NCBI GenBank assembly: GCA_029253805.1
Contig: JAQWYU010000277.1
Location: 1 to 6,087, forward strand
Direction: 5' to 3'
Source of the DNA: Flavobacteriaceae bacterium
Lineage (GTDB): Bacteria; Bacteroidota; Bacteroidia; Flavobacteriales; Flavobacteriaceae
Length of the DNA stretch: 6,087 nucleotides
Of this stretch, positions 1 to 5,148 are shown one piece after another. The notes beneath the pieces are model-generated. The model worked only from the letters and a program-made list of their open reading frames with translations, ran no database searches and had not been told where the DNA came from. A program made the position numbers and the translations under genes. Positions within the stretch are counted from its first letter, which is position 1. The number at the start of each line of letters is the position of its first letter.

Positions 1-293
1 TAAATATTTAGCTTTGGATTCCAAATATAACCCACATTTTTAATATTATCATCTCTACCACTGAGGGCTGCATTAAACACGTGAAACATCGCAACTACAT
101 CGGCAAAATACGTTTGATGATTAGAAATAAAAAGTATGTTTGTTTCGGGTAAATTCCTCAAAATATCTGAACCTTCGATTTGGAGATCATTATATCCGTG
201 ATAACGTCTGTGACTAAGAGTTCCGATTATACGGATGATCCATTTTTTAATAAATAAATATTGTCCGAAAATATTTTTTTTGAATAAACCCAT
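1..293 (-). CDS. PlsC-like 1-acylglycerol-3-phosphate acyltransferase, C-terminus cut by window edge
   Basis: Ninety-seven complete codons are visible from the ATG at 293, with no stop before the left edge, so the C-terminal part is missing. The family moves an acyl chain to lysophosphatidic acid or a related acceptor at the cytoplasmic membrane, an early step of phospholipid synthesis. The evidence is the N-terminal block of the PlsC/LPLAT fold: a basic, hydrophobic first 30 residues, then a beta strand leading into N58-H59-Q-T-Y-F-A-D65, the catalytic His/Asp motif. The usual spacing is HX4D, while here it is HX5D. I recall the same form in other Bacteroidota homologues but cannot check it. 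The gene lies 36 bp downstream of the Nudix gene in the same direction and is probably co-transcribed, with a possible internal promoter in the gap. The substrate cannot be read from this fragment, and another glycerolipid or lipid A-type acyltransferase is possible. Confidence 0.83.
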   Translation of the reverse strand, partial: MGLFKKNIFGQYLFIKKWIIRIIGTLSHRRYHGYNDLQIEGSDILRNLPETNILFISNHQTYFADVVAMFHVFNAALSGRDDNIKNVGYIWNPKLNI

Positions 294-319
294 AGATATT
301 ATTAAAAAATTGATGAATG

Positions 320-327
320 CAAACCTA
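320..327 (-). promoter_or_regulatory. Candidate -7 element before the acyltransferase gene
   Basis: On the minus strand this reads TAGGTTTG, an exact match to the Bacteroidota -7 consensus TAnnTTTG. It lies 26 nt upstream of the acyltransferase ATG, inside the 36-bp gap after the Nudix stop codon. No TTG or TTTG element is found 17-23 bp further upstream, so only half of the promoter is supported. It could give the acyltransferase its own transcript in addition to read-through from the Nudix gene. Confidence 0.3.
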
Positions 328-329
328 AG

Positions 330-977
330 CTATTTTTTTAAGACTATTTTTATCATTATTTTAATTTCTATCAATATCATTGCCGTTGCACCCCATACAA
401 TGTGACCATTTAATTTAAAAGCTGGTACTAAATATTTTGAGCCGTTTGAATCTAAAATTTCAGTTTTGATTTCATAATTATCATTCAACAGGTCTGATAA
501 AGACACTTCAATAGTATCATCAACTTCAGACTCTTGTAGAACAAAGTTTAACGGGATATTTGAAATAGCAATAAATGGATGTACTTGAAAATTACTAGGA
601 GGTATATAAATTGGTGTAACTTCTCTCAAAACTAAAATATTTTCAGGTGATACTCCTATTTCCTCCCAAGTTTCACGAACAGCGGTATCTTTTAAAGAAG
701 TATCTTCAATTTCAGGTTTTCCACCAGGGAATCCAACCTGAGCCGAATGAATCCCTTTATAGGCCTTTCTTAAAATTAAAACTAAATTTGTTTCCCCTGT
801 GTCACTTGGGTAGAATAAGGAAAGGACAGCTGCTAATTTTGCAGACTTACGCGATTCTTTAAATCTATCAATAAGTTTTTTGCGAAATGGCGGCGCCATT
901 TTCATTTGCATCTCATGCCCTGGTAAACTAAGTTTATTTATTTCTGGGATTACTTTTTCAAATGATTTAAATCTCAT
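330..977 (-). CDS. Nudix hydrolase, CoA pyrophosphatase type (NudL/Pcd1-like)
   Basis: The 215-residue product has the usual length for this family, which splits CoA or its derivatives into 3',5'-ADP and 4'-phosphopantetheine and needs Mg2+ or Mn2+. Residues 65-86 form the CoA-pyrophosphatase signature that runs into the Nudix box and ends in F83-P-G-G86. The catalytic end of the box is R101-E-T-W-E-E-I-G-V109, with metal-binding Glu102, Glu105 and Glu106. The first half of the box is non-canonical (Thr93 sits where the consensus has Glu), which fits this subfamily. A conserved-looking VWGATAMIL segment follows at 194-202, then a lysine- and isoleucine-rich tail. No signal peptide is present, so it should be cytosolic. 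It heads a leftward pair with the acyltransferase and diverges from the PPIase gene across 26 bp. The yeast homologue Pcd1 prefers oxidised CoA disulfide; whether this protein does is not visible. Confidence 0.9.
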   Translation of the reverse strand: MRFKSFEKVIPEINKLSLPGHEMQMKMAPPFRKKLIDRFKESRKSAKLAAVLSLFYPSDTGETNLVLILRKAYKGIHSAQVGFPGGKPEIEDTSLKDTAVRETWEEIGVSPENILVLREVTPIYIPPSNFQVHPFIAISNIPLNFVLQESEVDDTIEVSLSDLLNDNYEIKTEILDSNGSKYLVPAFKLNGHIVWGATAMILIEIKIMIKIVLKK

Positions 978-1003
978 ATATTGAAAGTAAATTATTAATA
1001 ATT
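978..1003. promoter_or_regulatory. 26-bp divergent spacer between Nudix and PPIase genes
   Basis: Two genes start away from each other with only 26 bp between their ATG codons, so any full promoter must reach into the opposite coding sequence. The spacer is almost pure A/T and contains a perfect 14-bp palindrome, AATTATTAATAATT (990-1003), directly against the PPIase ATG. No clear TTG/TAnnTTTG pair is seen in either direction. A shared control site is possible, but an A/T-only palindrome can arise by chance. Confidence 0.3.
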
Positions 1004-1702
1004 ATGCGAGCCTTAACTCTATTATTGTTCTTCTTACTATTTTGCAGTTGTCAAGATAAGAAAACCAGAGTTATAACGAAAGACGTTAACGAAAGTAGAA
1101 TGAAACCATCCAATAATGACTTCATAAATGTATCAAAAAAAGCTGATTTTCGTCTAACAGATAAAAACGTTATGGAATTCCTATTAGACTATGGTAGTAA
1201 AAACATCGAAAATCTAGTTAGAATTACAACCGATTACGGATTTATTGATATACTATTATTTGAAAAAACAAAGTTTCACCGTGCTAACTTTGTATATTTA
1301 ACAAAAAAAAAATACTTCAATAATACTCAGTTTTATAGAGTTATAACAGATTTTATGATTCAAGGGGGTAACAGTGATGACCGTATTACATTAAAAAAAC
1401 GTAAAACTATTGGAAAATACTTGCTTCCAAATGACTATGATAAAGGTTTTAAACACGACAGAGGAATGCTTAGTATGCCCAGTAAAAATATAGAAAACCC
1501 CTACAAGAAAGCCTCTCCTTTTGAATTTTTTATTGTTCAACAAAAGGGCGGAGCTCACCACTTGGACGGCGATTACACTATTTTTGGAAAGGTTGTTAGA
1601 GGAATGGATGTTGTAGATAAAATATCTGCAGTTCCAACTGACGCATCGGATTGGCCCCTTCAAAACGTATTTATCAAAGACATTTCTATCATAAAACAAT
1701 GA
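1004..1702 (+). CDS. Cyclophilin-type peptidyl-prolyl isomerase, lipoprotein
   Basis: The product (232 residues) should catalyse cis-trans isomerisation of prolyl bonds while anchored by lipid on the periplasmic side of a membrane. The N-terminus is a signal peptide of lipoprotein type: R2, a leucine/phenylalanine core at 4-13, then F-C-S-C16 with Cys16 as the likely lipidated residue, followed by polar QDKK. A linker of about 50 residues precedes the cyclophilin domain at roughly 71-232. It shows F110-Y-R112 and F117-M-I-Q120-G-G, matching catalytic Arg55, Phe60 and Gln63 of human CypA, then F175-F176-I-V and L187-D-G-D-Y-T-I-F-G195. CypA Trp121 aligns with His186, so cyclosporin binding is probably weak, and His126 aligns with Tyr191, as in bacterial cyclophilins. 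A single gene is likely, since oxyR follows after 99 bp with its own upstream dyad. The start is the first ATG and gives a complete signal peptide. Confidence 0.92.
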   Translation: MRALTLLLFFLLFCSCQDKKTRVITKDVNESRMKPSNNDFINVSKKADFRLTDKNVMEFLLDYGSKNIENLVRITTDYGFIDILLFEKTKFHRANFVYLTKKKYFNNTQFYRVITDFMIQGGNSDDRITLKKRKTIGKYLLPNDYDKGFKHDRGMLSMPSKNIENPYKKASPFEFFIVQQKGGAHHLDGDYTIFGKVVRGMDVVDKISAVPTDASDWPLQNVFIKDISIIKQ

Positions 1703-1765
1703 AAATTTATTAAATAATTATTTCTAACAACTAAAAGTAAATCTATTTAATTATCATTTATTAAT

Positions 1766-1781
1766 AGTTTTACTTAAAACT
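1766..1781. promoter_or_regulatory. Dyad upstream of oxyR, possible autoregulatory operator
   Basis: AGTTTTA-CT-TAAAACT is a perfect inverted repeat with 7-bp arms, ending 20 bp before the oxyR ATG. LysR-type regulators commonly bind interrupted dyads next to their own promoter. It overlaps AAACTTTG (1777-1784), one mismatch from the Bacteroidota -7 box. ATAG at 1764-1767 and CTAT at 1797-1800 have the spacing of the outer quarter-sites of the E. coli OxyR site, but the two inner quarter-sites do not match. The role is inferred only from position and symmetry. Confidence 0.3.
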
Positions 1782-1801
1782 TTGTGATAACTCGAACTAT
1801 T

Positions 1802-2740
1802 ATGACAATTACCCAACTCCTATATGTGTTAGCTGTAGCTGAACACCAAAACTTTACTAAGGCAGCTGAAAAATGTTTTGTAACTCAGCCAACCTTAAGC
1901 ATGCAAATCCAAAAACTAGAGGACCAACTAGGAGTTCAAGTTTTTGATCGAACAAAAAAACCAATAAAACTTACGGAAGTCGGAAATAAAATTGTGGACC
2001 AAGCAAAAAAAATTGTTGAGGAAGCTAATAGAATTAATGATATTGTAGATCAGCAAAAAGGTTTTATTGGAGGTGAATTTCGATTAGGAATAATACCAAC
2101 AGTAATGCCTACACTACTCCCAATGTTTTTAAAAACTTTTATAAAACGATATCCTAAAGTTAAACTAATAATTGAAGAACTTACCACTGAAGAAATTATT
2201 CAAAGAATCAAAGATGGTCACTTAGATGCAGCCATAGCTGCAACTCCATTAAAGCAAGATCAAATAAAAGAACGAGTCTTATTTTATGAACCATTTGTCG
2301 GATATGTTCCAAAAAATCATCGACTTTCATCAAAATTAAAACTTGAAATTTCAGATTTAGATATAAACGAAATGTTACTACTTGAAGATGGACATTGCTT
2401 TAGAGATGGAGTTTTAAATTTATGTAAAGCAGTAAATTCACAAAGTTCTGAAGAATTTCAGTTAGAAAGTGGTAGTATAGAAATGCTGATAAAACTTGCT
2501 AACGAAGGAATGGGTATGACACTTCTCCCCTTTTTACATACCTTAGATTTAAAAATTAACGAAAAAGATAATTTATATTTTTTCAACGAACCATCTCCAG
2601 CAAGAGAAGTTAGTTTGATATATCACAAAAATGAATTAAAAATACAAATTACTGAATCATTACATAAAACTATTTCTGGAATCATTCGCGGAGCTATTGC
2701 TTTTCAAAACGTTCAAATAATAAGTCCCATTATGAAATAA
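1802..2740 (+). CDS. oxyR: OxyR, LysR-type hydrogen peroxide sensor and regulator
   Basis: This 312-residue LysR-type protein should sense peroxide by forming an intramolecular disulfide and then control antioxidant genes. The winged helix-turn-helix spans about 1-60, with F18-T-K-A-A-E-K-C and V27-T-Q-P-T-L-S-M-Q in the recognition region. A linker helix follows at about 61-88, and the periplasmic-binding-protein-like sensor domain starts at G91-E-F-R-L-G. The diagnostic motif is E196-D-G-H-C199-F-R-D, with the resolving cysteine at Cys208. Thr100, His198 and Arg201 of the E. coli active site are at the same positions. I chose the ATG at 1802 because it makes the cysteine numbering coincide with E. 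coli; a GTG at 1784 in the same frame would add six residues with no family match. No katG, ahpC or dps lies in this window, so its targets are elsewhere apart from possible autoregulation. The gene converges on DUF4442. Confidence 0.96.
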   Translation: MTITQLLYVLAVAEHQNFTKAAEKCFVTQPTLSMQIQKLEDQLGVQVFDRTKKPIKLTEVGNKIVDQAKKIVEEANRINDIVDQQKGFIGGEFRLGIIPTVMPTLLPMFLKTFIKRYPKVKLIIEELTTEEIIQRIKDGHLDAAIAATPLKQDQIKERVLFYEPFVGYVPKNHRLSSKLKLEISDLDINEMLLLEDGHCFRDGVLNLCKAVNSQSSEEFQLESGSIEMLIKLANEGMGMTLLPFLHTLDLKINEKDNLYFFNEPSPAREVSLIYHKNELKIQITESLHKTISGIIRGAIAFQNVQIISPIMK

Positions 2741-2741
2741 A

Positions 2742-2766
2742 AAATAGCGACCAAAAGTAGCTTTTT
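2742..2766 (+). terminator. Terminator-like hairpin after oxyR
   Basis: Immediately after the oxyR stop, AGCGAC (2746-2751) can pair with GTAGCT (2757-2762) across the loop CAAAA with one G/A mismatch. A T/T mismatch and three further A-T pairs (2742-2744 with 2764-2766) extend the stem. The 3' arm runs into TTTTT at 2762-2766, and a second T run follows at 2770-2774. Position and T tracts fit an intrinsic terminator, but the stem is imperfect. Confidence 0.45.
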
Positions 2767-2904
2767 AAGTTTTTATATCAAGTAAAAATTAACTCAAATC
2801 AACCAAATATTTTTTTTAAGTCAGGATTCGTAAAAACCAATCTTTTAAATAAATAATTTTAACCCTTCAATTTTAAATGTGAACAGCCTTAATAGTGATT
2901 TCGA

Positions 2905-2927
2905 ACTTCTTTGCAAAACAAAGGAGT
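2905..2927. repeat. 9-bp inverted repeat with 5-base loop
   Basis: ACTTCTTTG (2905-2913) pairs with CAAAGGAGT (2919-2927) around the loop CAAAA. All positions pair if one G-U wobble is allowed on the plus-strand RNA. No T run follows on either strand, so it is not a standard terminator. It sits only 7 bp from the long dyad that follows and may be part of the same structured region. Confidence 0.45.
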
Positions 2928-2934
2928 ATCTAAA

Positions 2935-3000
2935 CTAAATTTTCTTAATAATGTTTTAGTGTACTCAGAACATTGAACTTGACATTATTAAAAAATTTAG
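2935..3000. repeat. Long imperfect inverted repeat, 19-bp arms, 27-base loop
   Basis: The left arm CTAAATTTTCTTAATAATGT (2935-2954) is the reverse complement of the right arm ACATTATTAAAAAATTTAG (2982-3000), except for one extra C at 2944. That gives 19 paired bases and one bulge around a 27-base loop. The whole unit is 66 bp, begins with CTAAA and ends with TTTAG. It lies between convergent genes, so a bidirectional terminator or mRNA 3'-end stem is one reading. Neither strand has a strong T run after the stem: the minus strand continues TTTAGATA and the plus strand AATTTATT. A short non-autonomous mobile element is the other reading, but I see no target-site duplication. Confidence 0.65.
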
Positions 3001-3089
3001 AATTTATTAAAATTATTTTATACAATAGTTTTTAATGTAAATAATTTTTTTGGTTACGAGGATAACTTTGGATATTAGTTTTGAAGAAT

Positions 3090-3545
3090 TTAAGGTTTAA
3101 GTTTAATTGACCACTCAAAATCAAAAGAACATACTTGGTCTCCATTGCTATCTACTCCGGCTGCTGTTAAAAAAAATCGCTGACCTTCTCCAGATTCAAT
3201 CGCTTTTTTAATCACAGAGTCAATAACAATCCCTTGAGTGCAACAAAATGTGATTAACCCTTTTGCTTTCTTATTAAAAGAAGCTTTATTGCTAATAACC
3301 AACATAGATATAGACCTTTTGGAAGTTTTAATTTTATTGATGAGCAACGCTCCAGTAGCTAATTCAGCTGCCATCCCCTGCACAGCCCAAAACATTGAAT
3401 CAAAAGGGTTTTGATTAATCCATCTATGTTTAACTACTACAATACACTTACTATTGTCAATATATTTAGTACGAATCCCCATTAAAAAAGCTGACGGCAA
3501 TTTTAGCGCCAGAAAGTAATTAAGTTTTCTTGTAGTAAATTTCAT
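3090..3545 (-). CDS. DUF4442 (hotdog-fold, thioesterase-like) protein
   Basis: This 151-residue protein resembles the DUF4442 family, which adopts the hotdog fold of PaaI-type acyl-CoA thioesterases. No reaction is established for the family as far as I know, so I give no function beyond a possible acyl-thioester role. Visible features are a beta strand with basic residues (V36-V-V-K-H-R-W), then N44-Q-N-P-F-D-S-M-F leading into the long central helix at about 48-70 (A-V-Q-G-M-A-A-E-L-A-T-G-A-L). Further strands follow, ending with F141-D-F-E-W-S-I-K. There is no signal peptide or membrane segment, so it is probably cytosolic. It appears to be a single gene: it converges on oxyR and diverges from the S10 peptidase gene across 115 bp. 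The ATG at 3545 is the natural start, with a candidate promoter just upstream. Identification rests on remembered family resemblance. Confidence 0.82.
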   Translation of the reverse strand: MKFTTRKLNYFLALKLPSAFLMGIRTKYIDNSKCIVVVKHRWINQNPFDSMFWAVQGMAAELATGALLINKIKTSKRSISMLVISNKASFNKKAKGLITFCCTQGIVIDSVIKKAIESGEGQRFFLTAAGVDSNGDQVCSFDFEWSIKLKP

Positions 3546-3564
3546 CTTTTTAAAATAATAAGGG

Positions 3565-3597
3565 CTAATATAGTAATTAAATAAGCGTATTTATCAA
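3565..3597 (-). promoter_or_regulatory. Candidate Bacteroidota promoter for the DUF4442 gene
   Basis: On the minus strand, TTG (3597-3595) is followed after 22 bp by TATATTAG (3572-3565), one mismatch from the TAnnTTTG -7 consensus. The spacing lies within the 17-23 bp reported for Flavobacterium promoters. The -7 box ends 19 nt before the ATG, giving a short leader. A 6-bp dyad, TAAATA-AGCG-TATTTA (3578-3593), fills most of the spacer and could be an operator or coincidence. Confidence 0.33.
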
Positions 3598-3660
3598 TTT
3601 AAGATACCACATTAAATTAAAGATTGTATTTTAGTACATCATAAATTATTATCTATTACC

Positions 3661-5148
3661 ATGAAAAAAATATGTAATTATATAAGTTTGATTTCCTTAT
3701 TTATTGTTTCTGGACAATCTTTAAAAGTCCCTGTAGACACACTAGTAACTACTACACACTCCACTACAATCAAAGGAGTTGATTTTAGTTATACTGCTGA
3801 GACCGGCATGCAACCCGTATGGGATAAAGAAGGTTTTCCAATTGCAAGTCTTTTTTATACATATTACAAAAGAAATAATATAAAAAATAAAGGTAAACGT
3901 CCCTTAATTATCTCCTTTAATGGAGGTCCTGGTTCAGCATCTGTTTGGATGCATATTGCATATACAGGTCCGCGTATATTAAATGTTGACTCTGAAGGAT
4001 ATCCTGTCCAGCCCTATGGATTTAAAAACAACCCTTATTCTATACTTGATGAAGCTGATATTGTTTTCGTTAACCCAGTTAACACAGGTTATTCAAGAAT
4101 GCTCCCCGATAGTGAGGGAAAACTACCAAAACGGGAACAATTTTTTGGGATCAATGAAGACATTAAGTACTTAGCCGCATGGATAAATACGTTCGTTAGT
4201 CGTAAAAATAGATGGGAATCACCTAAATACATTATTGGTGAAAGCTATGGAGGTACACGCGTGATGGGATTATCGCTAGAATTACAGCAAAATCAATGGA
4301 TGTACTTGAATGGCGTCATTTTAGTCTCACCAGCTGATTACAAAGTATTGAGGGTAGGTGGACCTGTTTCTTCGGCGCTTAATCTACCTTACTTCACTGC
4401 TACGGCATGGTACCATAATCAACTACCTGAAGCACTACAATCAAAAGACCTAGCAGAAATCCTTCCAGAGTCAGAAGACTTTTCTATTAATACTTTACTA
4501 CCTGCGTTGGCAAAAGGAGGCTTTATTAATAACTCTGAAAAAATAAAGGTTAGTGAAAAAATGGCCTATTACTCAGGACTAACTAAAAAAGTGATTTTAC
4601 AACACAATCTAGACGTCCCTAATTCATTTTTCTGGAAAGAACTTTTAAGAGATAAAACTGGACAAACTGTAGGACGACTAGACTCTCGTTACATAGGAAT
4701 TGATAAAAAAGAGTCAGGAGAAAGACCTGACTACAACGCAGAATTGTCTTCTTGGCTGCATTCATTCACACCCGCAATTAATCATTATGTCAAAAGTGAA
4801 CTTAACTTCAAAACAGATTTAAAATATAATATGTTTGGGCCTGTACAACCATGGAATAATGATGATGATAATACACGTAATGATCTAAGACTTGCAATGG
4901 CACAAAACCCATATCTAAAAGTATTAAATCAATCAGGATACTATGACGGAGCTACGACTTATTTTAACGCGAAATATACATTATCACAAATAGATCCCAG
5001 CGGAAAAATGAAAGATCGCTTTTACTTCAAAGGATACAAAAGTGGGCATATGATGTACTTGAGAAAAGAGGATTTAGTTCAGGCTAATGACGACTTAAGA
5101 GAATTTCTTAATAATTCGTCAACAAAAGGCAAGCCAGCTAAATACTAA
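3661..5148 (+). CDS. Secreted S10 family serine carboxypeptidase
   Basis: The 495-residue product belongs to the serine carboxypeptidase family (alpha/beta hydrolase fold), which removes C-terminal residues from peptides. Residues 1 to about 20 are a signal peptide (MKK, then a hydrophobic core ending near S-G-Q-S), so it acts outside the cytoplasm, probably in the periplasm. The oxyanion-hole region is F86-N-G-G-P-G-S-A-S94. The catalytic triad is readable as Ser195 in G193-E-S-Y-G-G198, Asp429 in G426-Y-Y-D-G, and His463 in K460-S-G-H-M-M. Length is normal for bacterial members, and no type IX secretion tail is visible at the C-terminus. Upstream, TATTTTAG (3627-3634) is one mismatch from a -7 box but lacks a spaced TTG, so the promoter is uncertain. 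The stop codon overlaps the start of the glycosyltransferase gene, so the two form an operon. Substrates cannot be inferred. Confidence 0.93.
   Translation: MKKICNYISLISLFIVSGQSLKVPVDTLVTTTHSTTIKGVDFSYTAETGMQPVWDKEGFPIASLFYTYYKRNNIKNKGKRPLIISFNGGPGSASVWMHIAYTGPRILNVDSEGYPVQPYGFKNNPYSILDEADIVFVNPVNTGYSRMLPDSEGKLPKREQFFGINEDIKYLAAWINTFVSRKNRWESPKYIIGESYGGTRVMGLSLELQQNQWMYLNGVILVSPADYKVLRVGGPVSSALNLPYFTATAWYHNQLPEALQSKDLAEILPESEDFSINTLLPALAKGGFINNSEKIKVSEKMAYYSGLTKKVILQHNLDVPNSFFWKELLRDKTGQTVGRLDSRYIGIDKKESGERPDYNAELSSWLHSFTPAINHYVKSELNFKTDLKYNMFGPVQPWNNDDDNTRNDLRLAMAQNPYLKVLNQSGYYDGATTYFNAKYTLSQIDPSGKMKDRFYFKGYKSGHMMYLRKEDLVQANDDLREFLNNSSTKGKPAKY

Larger units (their letters stand above)
2741..3089. 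other. 349-bp non-coding gap between convergent genes
   Basis: No reading frame with a plausible start and family match is seen here on either strand, and no tRNA-like fold is seen. The gap lies between the 3' ends of oxyR and the DUF4442 gene, so promoters are not expected. Its content is inverted repeats: the oxyR terminator-like hairpin, a 9-bp stem at 2905-2927 and the long dyad at 2935-3000. An A/T-only possible stem at 3009-3048 and a short direct repeat of AATTTTAA around 2857-2878 are too simple in composition to interpret. A small RNA or an element remnant cannot be excluded. Confidence 0.7.

Noticed and set aside
647..862. 71-residue plus-strand frame
   Set aside because: It is antisense to the Nudix box region and has no domain features of its own.
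1391..1699. 102-residue minus-strand frame
   Set aside because: It lies wholly inside the cyclophilin gene, whose domain motifs are clear, and its translation resembles no family.
1712..1723. Perfect palindrome AAATAATTATTT after the PPIase stop
   Set aside because: It is short, A/T only and without a loop or T run, so it is too weak to call a terminator.
1784..1801. GTG start giving OxyR six extra residues
   Set aside because: The extra residues MITRTI match nothing in the family. The ATG at 1802 gives the standard N-terminus and E. coli-equivalent cysteine numbering.
3009..3048. AAAATTATTT / AAATAATTTT possible hairpin before a T run
   Set aside because: The stem is A/T only with a 20-base loop and is expected by chance at this base composition. 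It may contribute to termination but is not supportable alone.
3983..4174. 63-residue plus-strand frame
   Set aside because: It is an out-of-frame shadow inside the S10 peptidase gene, next to the catalytic domain coding region.
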